Positions 1 through 5,479 of a DNA stretch of 10,460 nucleotides are shown here, in pieces. The position numbers and the translations under genes are program-made. The DNA is taken from assembly GCA_018812395.1 (NCBI GenBank), contig JAHJDS010000074.1:1-10460 (forward strand), written 5' to 3'. This DNA comes from Pseudomonadota bacterium. GTDB taxonomy: Bacteria; Desulfobacterota; Desulfarculia; Desulfarculales; JAHJDS01. The notes below the pieces were generated by a model. That model was not told the DNA's origin and made no database searches. It saw only the letters and a list, made by a program, of their open reading frames with translations. Positions within the stretch are counted from its first letter, which is position 1. The number at the start of each line of letters is the position of its first letter.

Positions 1-395
1 ACATATGCTTCGCGGGTGCGAAGCGTCTCGGGGGCCACCTGGCCCTGATCGAGCCGCACCCTTTCATGCTCCAACCAGGTCTGGAAATAATTCTCAGCCC
101 GGAGTGGCTTCATACGGGCGGGTTTGTAACGGCTGGGGTCGAACCTCTTAGCATCTATCTCGGACCGCATCACTTCAAGCGTTCGTTCGGCCATGGCATA
201 GGTGTAAAACGGCCGGCCTCGATGGTCCCGGCTGACCTTCAGTTCTTCGCCTTTGTACTTGAGCCTGATGGTGTGGCGCGTGGCGGGCTTTCCGCATGCG
301 CACAGCAGGGCCCTCTTGCCCTGGTAATGGTCGAGGTAGTTGAACCCCGGGCCGCAGTGACGGCACTTTTGCTGCGAGATGATCCGGCCGGCCAT
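1..395 (-). CDS. Tyrosine recombinase/integrase, N-terminal part (runs off left edge)
   Basis: Site-specific recombinase expected to integrate and excise the island. About 131 residues are visible from an ATG at 395. Residues 11-14 read CRHC and a CAC pair follows about 20 residues later, giving a small N-terminal zinc ribbon. Next come a basic beta-rich stretch (RLKYKGEELKVSRD) like an arm-type DNA-binding domain, then the EIDAKRFDPSRY segment and an ENYFQTWLEHE helix that begins the SAM-like core-binding domain. This layout is familiar from phage-type integrases of sulfate-reducing and related bacteria. The catalytic domain with the R-H-R-Y residues lies outside the window, so activity cannot be judged. 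A G-rich stretch about 6-11 nt before the ATG could be the ribosome binding site. The 108-bp gap to the Toprim gene holds tandem TTGACA hexamers (474-485, minus strand) without a good -10, and a small GC hairpin (432-447). Confidence 0.85.
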   Translation of the reverse strand, partial: MAGRIISQQKCRHCGPGFNYLDHYQGKRALLCACGKPATRHTIRLKYKGEELKVSRDHRGRPFYTYAMAERTLEVMRSEIDAKRFDPSRYKPARMKPLRAENYFQTWLEHERVRLDQGQVAPETLRTREAY

Positions 396-559
396 CGACA
401 GCCCCCAAGACGGCAGATTTTCGGGAAGCGCCCCCGGAAAATCGGGGACAAATCCCAAACTGCCACTCGCGGGTGTCAATGTCAACGGATCATCCTCTGC
501 CCACTATCCGGCCGCCTCGGCCAGGCCGGCGGCGTTGAAGTTGCTACACCACCGGGGTT

Positions 560-1339
560 TCATCCCCCAGTGTGACCGCCCGGAAACGTCGCATTGCCCA
601 AGGGCGTTAGGCGTGGCGTGGTCCGGTCCTGTCCGTGCCGGCAGTCGGCGCACCTGACCAGTCCGTCCGTCGGCCCTTCGGCCTGACCGCCTCGGGGGCG
701 GGCCTTCTGGCCGTCGGCCTCGGAGACAACCACGGCCCCGGGGAACATGGCCAGGACCTCGGCCAGGCGGTCATCTGTCGGGGCGGCGTCGGGCATTTCC
801 GACACTTCGGGGGCGGCCTGGTCGTCGGCCACGGCCTCGGACCATAGGCCCGACTTTATCAACCCAGCCACGACCCAGGCCCGGACATTGCCCCCGGCCT
901 GGTAATAGTCGCCCGGGTCTTTCTCCTCGGGGACGGGCCAGCGTTTGTGGTTCAGGAAGTTGGCCGCCCACCACCCCCAAGACTCTTTCGACCCGGCCGC
1001 GTCATCGTCCAGGGCCACCAGGACTGCCTTCGCCCGGGACAGCATGGAGGCCGTGTCCGCGTCCGGGCGGCCCTGGGCGAATCCAAGGGCCACCACCGCC
1101 ACGTTGACCGGGAGCCCCCGGGTCGCTTGCCAGACCAACAGGGCGTCAAGCTCACCCTCGACCACCACCACCGCCCCGGGTTCGCCCTCGGCCAGGAGCA
1201 TGGGCGTTGCCGCGTCTGAGCCGGCCAAGCATAGGTAACGCTCCCTGGGGTCGCAATCGGGGTCCATCGACCGGACGCGGACCCGGACCCCCCGGCCGTC
1301 AACGGCCAGGGCGATGGTCAGGCCGGGGTGTATTTTCAT
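560..1339 (-). CDS. Toprim-domain primase protein (3' end apparently frameshifted)
   Basis: Catalytic half of a DnaG-like primase, expected to make RNA primers for island replication. The Toprim fold shows VVVVEGELDALL with the acidic Glu at 61, and VLVALDDDAAG with the metal-binding Asp cluster at 111-113. KDPGDYY (140-146) is a typical primase signature. Near the end a CADC pair (230, 233) opens a zinc finger, but this frame stops after 259 aa without a second pair. Re-reading one base at 597-599 (frame -1) continues as LGQCDVSG and later RWCSNF, supplying Cys250 and Cys265, and ends at a TAG at 504. The functional product was therefore probably about 278 aa (504..1339). The ATG overlaps the stop of the CHC2 gene (ATGA), so the two are either translationally coupled or one broken gene. 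Confidence 0.8.
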   Translation of the reverse strand: MKIHPGLTIALAVDGRGVRVRVRSMDPDCDPRERYLCLAGSDAATPMLLAEGEPGAVVVVEGELDALLVWQATRGLPVNVAVVALGFAQGRPDADTASMLSRAKAVLVALDDDAAGSKESWGWWAANFLNHKRWPVPEEKDPGDYYQAGGNVRAWVVAGLIKSGLWSEAVADDQAAPEVSEMPDAAPTDDRLAEVLAMFPGAVVVSEADGQKARPRGGQAEGPTDGLVRCADCRHGQDRTTPRLTPLGNATFPGGHTGG

Positions 1340-1830
1340 CCGCCCCCGGTCGAGGCCTCAAGGCCGCGGCGGATGATCGAATCGGACAGACCCCGGCGGG
1401 CCAGGTAGGCCCGGATGTCCGCGCCGGCGGGACCGACAAGTTGGTCATGGAACCACCCGGCGGCCAGGGCGGCCTTGTCCGACCAAGCCGAGGGTCGGGG
1501 CTCGGATTCCCGGGGGGTCCAGGGGGGGTGTCGGAGTTTTCCGACACTTCGGGGTGTACCAGAAATGGGACACCTGTCCAGTTCTTTCCCGACTAGGCGG
1601 GCCGCCTCGGGGAAGTCCAGGCCCCCCACTTCCCGAAGGTACTGGATCAGGTCCCCGCCCCGGTCGCACCCCCGGCACCACCACCGGCCCCCGTCGCCCT
1701 GCTCGGGCCAGGCCCGGAAACGTTCATCACCTCCACAAAGGGGACAGGCCGAGGCATACCCCCCGCCCCGAGTCGAGGCCACCCGCTTGGGGGTGATTCC
1801 ATCCTCGGCAAGTAGGTCTAGGATGTTCAT
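1336..1830 (-). CDS. CHC2 zinc-finger primase N-terminal protein
   Basis: DNA-recognition half of the element's primase, 164 aa. The zinc-binding Cys are at 29, 32, 52 and 55 (ACPLCGG ... WWCRGC), followed by GDLIQYLREVGGLDFPEAARLV, a stretch that follows this finger in DnaG and phage primases. The C-terminus (DIRAYLARRGLSDSIIRRGL) matches the linker that normally leads into the RNA-polymerase core or Toprim domain. I chose the ATG at 1830 because MNILDLLAEDGITPKRV is the usual family opening and a GGGGGG stretch lies 6-11 nt upstream; a longer in-frame start at 1884 would add 18 proline-rich residues. Many island primases carry CHC2 and Toprim on one chain. Here the chain ends in a glycine run and hands over by an ATGA overlap, and the usual segment between the two domains looks shortened. 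Confidence 0.85.
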   Translation of the reverse strand: MNILDLLAEDGITPKRVASTRGGGYASACPLCGGDERFRAWPEQGDGGRWWCRGCDRGGDLIQYLREVGGLDFPEAARLVGKELDRCPISGTPRSVGKLRHPPWTPRESEPRPSAWSDKAALAAGWFHDQLVGPAGADIRAYLARRGLSDSIIRRGLEASTGGG

Positions 1831-1881
1831 AGAACCCCCCGGGCAAGGCGGGACGACAAGGGGACTGGGGGACGGCCCGAA

Positions 1882-2000
1882 CAAAACGGGCCGGTCCCTA
1901 AGTCCCCCTTTAGGGGGACCGTTTTGACGTTTTGCCGAATGACTAACAATCTCGGTTGGTTACAAAATGGTCCCGACTTCTGGACCGTTTTGGACCGTTG
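1882..2000. repeat. Cluster of GGACCGTTTTG repeats, candidate replication origin of the island
   Basis: The 177-bp gap between the repA stop and the primase start holds GGACCGTTTTG at 1916-1926 and 1982-1992, a truncated copy GGACCGTTG at 1992-2000 directly abutting the previous one, and an inverted one-mismatch copy (CAAAATGGTCC) at 1963-1973. CAAAACGG (1882-1889) and CCGTTTTG (1919-1926) form an outer inverted repeat around a perfect 7-bp hairpin, GTCCCCC/GGGGGAC with a TTTA loop (1902-1919). The stretch 1927-1981 between copies is AT-richer than the flanks. Known: iteron-type origins of small islands and plasmids often lie beside rep. Inference: this is the binding site of RepA or another element protein. 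An operator array or terminator is an alternative. Confidence 0.45.
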
Positions 2001-2007
2001 TTCCGTT

Positions 2008-2784
2008 TTAGGTTGCGACAACGCGAATGACCTCTTTCGGTCGGCGGCCCGTACCGATACTGACCAGTTCAAAAAGGCCGTTTTCGATGCTGAAGTCCAC
2101 CACCCGAGGGAAGTCGCTCTTGCGGTTGAACCGCCAACAAGCGTCCTTCATGGCTTGTGCGATGTCCTTGGCGGTCTTGTACTGTTTCAGGTCGCGGCGT
2201 GAATACTGGCCCTCGTCCCCGGCCAACAAGTCGGCCAGATACTCGGCCATGGACTTGAGCCGTTCGGCTTCCAGGTGGACCTGCTCAAGCACCCCGAAGG
2301 GACCACGTTTCAGATAGACCAGGGCCGGCAAGGTCGGCGCGTAGTTGGACTTTGCCACCTGGAAGGCGATGAACTGCCACAACTCGACCGCGTACTTCTG
2401 GGCGTCGGCTTCGGACAGGGGAGTCAAGGTGGCAACCCACCGGGTCGCGTCGGTCAAGGCAGACGCCCCCCGGGCCGCGTGTTGATGGGGGTCAGCGGCC
2501 TTGCTTTTGGACACGTGATGGCTGAACAAAACGGTCAGGGCAAATTCTTGGGCCAGGGCTTCAAGGAATGCAACCCATTGGTGGTTAAGCTCTTGCTGGT
2601 TCTCGTCCCCAGCGAAGAACCTGCTTTTCGGGTCGATGAGCAAAACCTCAAGTCCGGGGTGGGCGCGAATCGTCTCTTGAAGCCACAAATACCAACGCGT
2701 CGGCTCCGGTCCATCTGGCCCGTCTTTGACCAGGGGCATGGGCCAGCCTGACACTGACGCCACGAAAAGATTTGCGGCCAGCAT
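2008..2784 (-). CDS. RepA-like AAA+ replicative helicase, C-terminal portion after a frameshift
   Basis: This frame carries the second half of the helicase; with the N-terminal part it would make one 395-aa protein. Visible here are the Walker B strand LEVLLIDPKSRF (Asp188 of the joined protein), the sensor motif VLFSHHVSKS and the RGASALTDATRWVATL segment diagnostic of RepA/RSF1010-type hexameric helicases (AAA_25-like). After these comes a basic, charged tail (about 310-395) ending in a beta/wing-like VVDFSIENGLFELVSIGTG that may bind DNA. The frame opens at ATG 2784, immediately after a run of seven cytosines (minus strand), but no Shine-Dalgarno sequence precedes it, so independent translation is doubtful. 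The gene stops with TAA at 2008, directly beside the repeat cluster. Confidence 0.7.
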   Translation of the reverse strand: MLAANLFVASVSGWPMPLVKDGPDGPEPTRWYLWLQETIRAHPGLEVLLIDPKSRFFAGDENQQELNHQWVAFLEALAQEFALTVLFSHHVSKSKAADPHQHAARGASALTDATRWVATLTPLSEADAQKYAVELWQFIAFQVAKSNYAPTLPALVYLKRGPFGVLEQVHLEAERLKSMAEYLADLLAGDEGQYSRRDLKQYKTAKDIAQAMKDACWRFNRKSDFPRVVDFSIENGLFELVSIGTGRRPKEVIRVVAT

Positions 2785-3196
2785 GGGGGGGCGGCGAATC
2801 AAAGCGGGCCTGGCAGACGGCATACAGGCGACGCCACACCTCAGCGGCCGAGTCCTCCCCGCCGAGATACAGCACCTTGCGGGGGCGAGAGATGGTCCGG
2901 CCAAACACCTTGGCCCCAAGGGCCAGGGCGAAAGCAAGCAAGAGCAGAAAGTAGGACTTCCCCAGGCCGCCCATGGCAATAAGCGCCCCGACGATTCGGG
3001 CTGGCAAAAGGTCTTCAATGATGTACTCGCGGGGCGGGGGCTCGGTTGTCAGGCGCTGGGCAACGCCCGTTTCAGCCGGGGTCAAGGGGGCCAAGGGTAA
3101 ATCCAATTGCTCACGCCGCTCAGCCTCGACCCGGGCCTCGACCATTGGCGCAAGCCGGCGGGCCTCGGTAGGGTCGATGTCGCGCCCGCCGCTCAC
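2648..3196 (-). CDS. RepA-like AAA+ replicative helicase, N-terminal portion (frameshifted)
   Basis: The first 137 codons are genuine: an N-terminal helix region, then PARIVGALIAMGGLGKSYFLLLLA with the Walker A lysine in GGLGKS (76-81) and the KVLYLGGEDSAAEVWRRL strand and helix typical of RepA helicases. After ARFDSPPP the frame leaves the family and runs on as low-quality sequence to a stop at 2648, while the correct continuation is in another frame (2008..2784). The break is in a seven-base homopolymer (2785-2791); six bases would restore one 395-aa ORF. The GTG start at 3196 overlaps the TGA of the excisionase gene (GTGA), so it is translationally coupled. The role would be origin unwinding together with the primase encoded downstream. 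Confidence 0.75.
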   Translation of the reverse strand: MSGGRDIDPTEARRLAPMVEARVEAERREQLDLPLAPLTPAETGVAQRLTTEPPPREYIIEDLLPARIVGALIAMGGLGKSYFLLLLAFALALGAKVFGRTISRPRKVLYLGGEDSAAEVWRRLYAVCQARFDSPPPHAGRKSFRGVSVRLAHAPGQRRARWTGADALVFVASRDDSRPPRT

Positions 3197-3408
3197 CGGA
3201 TCGCCCCGTCCGGCGGTCCTTCGCTGGTAGACAGCCTACGCCGACTTAACAGCCAACGATCCAGGTCCGCCCGCAGATAGACCACCCGTCGGCCCGCCTT
3301 GACGAAATGAGGACCCTGCCCAGTGATTCGCCACCGGGCCAACGATTGAGGACTTACGCCGAGGTAACGAGCCGCCGCCTTGGTCGAAAAAACTGCAGGT
3401 GGAATCAT
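3193..3408 (-). CDS. AlpA/excisionase-family HTH DNA-binding protein
   Basis: Small (71 aa) MerR-like winged-helix protein. FSTKAAARYLGVSPQSLARWRITGQGPHFVKAGRRVVYLRADLDRWL (7-53) is a complete HTH_17-type domain: helix-turn-helix, a short basic wing, then the DLDRWL helix. Known roles of the family are excisionase (bending DNA with the integrase) and AlpA-like activation of integrase or element genes. The ATG at 3408 is chosen because GGAGG lies 6 nt upstream (3415-3419, minus strand); a longer in-frame start at 3459 would add 17 residues outside the domain. It is the first gene of the replication set and its stop overlaps the repA start, so its expression is likely tied to replication and excision. 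Confidence 0.8.
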   Translation of the reverse strand: MIPPAVFSTKAAARYLGVSPQSLARWRITGQGPHFVKAGRRVVYLRADLDRWLLSRRRLSTSEGPPDGAIR

Positions 3409-3423
3409 TAGTAGCCTCCGAAC

Positions 3424-3453
3424 AGCACCAGAAACGGTAAGCCGTTCAGTGCT
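3424..3453 (-). promoter_or_regulatory. Dyad/hairpin just upstream of the excisionase gene
   Basis: AGCAC (3424-3428) pairs with GTGCT (3449-3453) and, inside it, AACGG (3433-3437) pairs with CCGTT (3442-3446) around a TAAG loop. It ends a few bases before the strong ribosome binding site of the HTH gene. It could be an operator for the HTH protein or a leader hairpin that affects translation start; the sequence cannot separate these. Confidence 0.35.
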
Positions 3454-3503
3454 ACCCAAAGGCTACAGGGGGCAGGTTGAGGCTGTCCAGGGAGATAATT
3501 AGC

Positions 3504-3683
3504 CTATTTTTCTCCGTCCGGATTTTCAACGTCTGAATCCGGCCGCTTCCCGAAAAGCGTTGTCAACTCGGGAGGCAAAGACGTCAAGGCGGTCATGATA
3601 AACTCCCATGCTAATAGTTCAAAAGAGGCTTTATCGGGGAGGTCAGGACGGTACTTCTCTTCCAAGCTTGGCCAAGCAACCAT
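3504..3683 (-). CDS. Hypothetical protein, 59 aa, element-encoded
   Basis: I do not recognise this gene. From ATG 3683 it reads as an acidic, mostly helical protein (LEEKYRPDLPDKASFELLAW, then TALTSLPPELTTLFGKRPDS) ending at TAG 3504. Composition and the absence of stops look protein-like. It starts 15 nt after the TAA of the 82-aa gene and is in the same reading frame, so the two could once have been one ORF interrupted by a single stop codon, or the second may be translated by reinitiation; no Shine-Dalgarno sequence is visible. It precedes the excisionase gene by about 95 bp. Confidence 0.45.
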   Translation of the reverse strand: MVAWPSLEEKYRPDLPDKASFELLAWEFIMTALTSLPPELTTLFGKRPDSDVENPDGEK

Positions 3684-3698
3684 CAGGTCATTTACAAT

Positions 3699-3947
3699 TT
3701 AATCAACGGCTTTCCCCATCGCAACTGCCGTATCTCCATTACGCCTGTTGTTGAATTTTGTGACCATTCGTTTGAGGAACGCTTCCTCAGAATGCTCTTC
3801 TAAATCCTGCAGGCCGTATAACAAGCGGGCCGCTTCTGTCCTCGTTATTGTCTCATCGCGTATAATTTTTTCGGTCATCTGGTCAAGGAGCGTGTCGTCA
3901 TCTTCGGCAGGGCGTCCCCGGCCCCGCTTTGGACGAAACGAACTCAA
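3699..3947 (-). CDS. Hypothetical basic protein with RGRGRP N-terminus, 82 aa
   Basis: The function is unknown. The N-terminus FRPKRGRGRPAEDDD has an AT-hook-like GRGRP core followed by an acidic patch. The rest is helical: LLDQMTEKIIRDETITRTEAARLLYG resembles the first helices of an HTH or ribbon protein, and KRMVTKFNNRRNG is basic. Similar short RGRP-starting proteins are common on genomic islands, but I cannot name a family. The start is TTG at 3947, overlapping the TGA of the 48-aa ORF (TTGA), which argues for coupled translation. The region is clearly more AT-rich than the primase genes, suggesting a different origin. Confidence 0.6.
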   Translation of the reverse strand: MSSFRPKRGRGRPAEDDDTLLDQMTEKIIRDETITRTEAARLLYGLQDLEEHSEEAFLKRMVTKFNNRRNGDTAVAMGKAVD

Positions 3948-4090
3948 TGCTGAAAAAAATATTCGTTCCCAAATCTCTCGCGAATTTCTTCTAACTCGTC
4001 ACGGCAAGCTAATATCTCATCGCGAAAATCTGTTGGGTACCTCGCCGCACGGGCCAGCCCTTCTCTTTTTAGTCGCTCTCGCTCGTCCAT
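3944..4090 (-). CDS. Hypothetical protein, 48 aa, first gene of the leftward operon
   Basis: A short ORF that would escape usual length cut-offs. The ATG at 4090 has a strong GGGAGGT ribosome binding site about 6 nt upstream (4097-4103). The product is highly charged and helical (MDERERLKREGLARAARYP, then RDELEEIRERFGNEYF), with the look of a small DNA- or protein-binding helper rather than noise. Its TGA (3944-3946) overlaps the TTG start of the 82-aa gene, so the pair form a compact translational unit. No family is recognised; a small regulator or antitoxin-like protein is possible but unproven. Confidence 0.55.
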   Translation of the reverse strand: MDERERLKREGLARAARYPTDFRDEILACRDELEEIRERFGNEYFFQH

Positions 4091-4127
4091 GCCACACCTC
4101 CCGAAGGTGCGCCCGATTTGAAAGGTG

Positions 4128-4183
4128 GGTGCGGCGGTCCGGGTCGGGAGCCCGGGTTTCGGCCGGCCGAGCCTAGCCGCACC
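4128..4183. promoter_or_regulatory. Three-way-junction-like structured element in the divergent control region
   Basis: GGTGCGGC (4128-4135) is exactly complementary to GCCGCACC (4176-4183). Between them sit a second stem, CCGGG (4139-4143) with CCCGG (4151-4155), and a perfect 12-bp palindrome TCGGCCGGCCGA (4159-4170). Read leftwards it would lie in the 5' leader of the small-ORF operon, about 37 nt before the first start codon. It could be a leader RNA structure, a recombinase or replication site, or simply GC-rich coincidence. The surrounding gene-free stretch 4091-4522 also holds a hairpin GGCCGG/CCGGCC (4328-4348) and a seven-T run (4313-4319), but no coding region I can support. Confidence 0.35.
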
Positions 4184-4200
4184 GTTTACCTACGACTTAT

Positions 4201-4211
4201 GGTATCATACC
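4201..4211. promoter_or_regulatory. GGTAT-N-ATACC palindrome overlapping a possible leftward -10
   Basis: An 11-bp perfect odd palindrome. On the minus strand it contains TATGAT (4204-4209), a 5/6 match to a sigma-70 -10 box, in front of the small-ORF operon. The hexamer 17 bp upstream (ACTATC) is a poor -35. A weak promoter with an operator over its -10 is what a repressor-controlled island promoter would look like, but the site rests on sequence alone. Confidence 0.35.
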
Positions 4212-4448
4212 TCGACCGCGATAAAAGATAGTGTTGCCAGCCCGGACCGTTCAGCCCGTGGGCCGTGAGGGTCCCCATGGTTGTTTTCTTCCCGCCCTGC
4301 CCGCACCCCCCGTTTTTTTCACACTCTGGCCGGTTTGAATCGCCGGCCTATGGCCTTGTTCAAGAAAGGGACATCTGATTGTTATTGTGTGGCTTTTGGG
4401 GCAAGGGCGGCTGTCGCCCATCAAAACAACATCGACTTTATTTATGCT

Positions 4449-4477
4449 TTGCATTCCTATATTTGATAGTCTAAAAT
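4449..4477 (+). promoter_or_regulatory. Sigma-70-like promoter for the terS-like gene
   Basis: TTGCAT (4449-4454), a 17-bp spacer and TAAAAT (4472-4477) lie in an AT-rich patch inside otherwise GC-rich DNA, pointing right. Transcription would start near 4484, giving a leader of about 40 nt. A hairpin with GTCTG/CAGAC arms (4482-4502) lies at its beginning, possibly an operator or leader structure. Confidence 0.5.
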
Positions 4478-4522
4478 GTAGGTCTGGGTAAGCCCCGCAG
4501 ACGTGACGTGAGAGAAGGCCGG

Positions 4523-4965
4523 ATGGTCGACTCCTTGGCCAGGGGGGCATCCGCCCATCGGGCGGCGCGTGCGGCCGGTATTCTCCGTCCTACAGTCACT
4601 CCCATTCGGCGGCCAAGGCGCGGCGCCTCGAAGATCAGGTGGCTGACCGTCGGGCCGAGCTATTGAGGTCTCGTGCGGACCTGGCGCCCGAGGTTCAGGC
4701 GATTGAGCGGGCTGTGATCGGCCGCGTGAAGACGAAGCTGGAGTCTGGTGCTAATTTGGATCGGGTGGAGGCTGAACTGGCGTCAAAGACGATTGCCCGC
4801 GTGGACCGGGCTGTGGGTGTGGACGAGCCGGAGAGGGGGAGCAATTTGGCTTTGGTTGCGATTCAGGTTGGTCAACTGATCCGAGAGCAGGTGAATTTCT
4901 CTGGCGATGCCGTCCCGGTGGTGGCCGCCGGGAACGAGCCGGACCAGCCGCCTGCCGCAACGTAG
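4523..4965 (+). pseudogene. Terminase small subunit-like protein, apparently frameshifted
   Basis: From ATG 4523 (GAAGG upstream) the frame encodes SLARGASAHRAARAAG; shifting one base at 4577-4578 continues as YSPSYSHSHSAAKARRLEDQ and stays open to 4965, about 147 aa in all. The joined start (GASxxxAARAAGYSPSY) is the HTH opening seen in many phage small terminases; the remainder is helical with VEAELASKTIARVDRAVG and a VAIQVGQLIREQV segment, plausible as an oligomerisation region. Without the shift, translation could only begin at GTG 4639, giving 108 aa without the HTH. Known: TerS proteins recognise pac sites, and satellites use their own TerS to divert packaging. The family match is by eye, so another HTH protein is possible. 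Confidence 0.4.
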
Positions 4966-5479
4966 CGTTCTCGCCCTGGCAGACATTCAAGGCGGCCTTT
5001 GCCGTTTTCGCCCCGGATTCAAAGCTGGTTTCGTCTATTGTGGCCCGAATTGATTCGAGCCTGGCCCCGTAGGTATGGTTTTTCAGCACCCATTGACGCG
5101 CCCGGGCGGTCATTGCCCCGCCGACTCTCATGGGAATCATCCGGATCAATCGCCACCTGATGGGACCTAGTCCGACCTGATCTTTTTTCTTTTACTATGC
5201 CAGCCAAGCTATTGGGCCAATATATTGAACTTGCAGAGGCGGTCGGGCGCCAATAGAGGGGGTCCATACACTTGCCGTGGACGTTATTCGACTCTGCTCA
5301 GCCAAGACACGCCGAGCCTGATTCCAACCGAGGAAGGAAAGGTGCGGCTGACCTACCCCCCTGAAAACCGGTCCAGATTCAAGGTTGGTTTTATGGCAGA
5401 TGAAGGTCGCCTCGAAATTGATCCGGTCGGCAGGTGAGTACTCGGCCCGGGTAGTTTTTCCGGGAATATCTCCGCTGCG
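4966..5479. other. Gene-free boundary stretch between island and host locus
   Basis: I see no convincing gene here. A plus-strand ORF from TTG 5225 to 5437 (70 aa, with PTEEGKVRLTYPPENRSRFK) has protein-like sections but no recognisable family or ribosome binding site. A minus-strand ORF from 5149 has a plausible first 65 residues (WVLKNHTYGARLESIRATID) but then runs antisense through the terS-like gene. GGAC/GTCC with a T-rich tract at 5163-5193 may help end plus-strand transcription, and a CCCGG/CCGGG hairpin (5446-5464) lies just past the activator stop codon. The composition suggests decayed sequence, so this is the likeliest place for the island's right end. Confidence 0.4.

Larger units (their letters stand above)
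1..5190. mobile_element. Partial integrated island, phage-satellite-like; right limit approximate
   Basis: Seen: a tyrosine integrase, an AlpA/Xis-type HTH protein, a RepA-like helicase, a CHC2 primase and a Toprim protein are all on the minus strand, with small unknown ORFs ahead of them and a divergent terminase-small-subunit-like gene. Stop/start overlaps join several of these genes. Known: this set is typical of small integrative elements and phage satellites, where the integrase usually lies next to one attachment site. Inference: the integrase-side end is left of the window and the other end is between 4966 and 5479. I found no att direct repeat or tRNA target, so the right limit given is only the last T-rich stretch after the terS-like gene. 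It could equally be a remnant prophage or plasmid-derived island. Confidence 0.6.

Noticed and set aside
66..575. Plus-strand ORF of 169 aa
   Set aside because: It lies opposite the integrase start, whose frame has a clear zinc ribbon and family motifs; this one is a GC-rich shadow.
4328..4348. T-arm-like sequence (TTTGAATCG between GGCCGG and CCGGCC), possible tRNA or att fragment
   Set aside because: The loop is 9 nt, and no acceptor, D or anticodon stems can be placed around it on either strand.
4751..5149. Minus-strand 132-aa ORF
   Set aside because: Only its first half looks protein-like. The rest is proline/arginine-rich antisense of the terS-like gene, the start is TTG, and no family is recognised.
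5446..5464. Hairpin after the activator stop as an intrinsic terminator
   Set aside because: The stem is 5 bp with a 9-nt loop and no T-tract follows on the minus strand.
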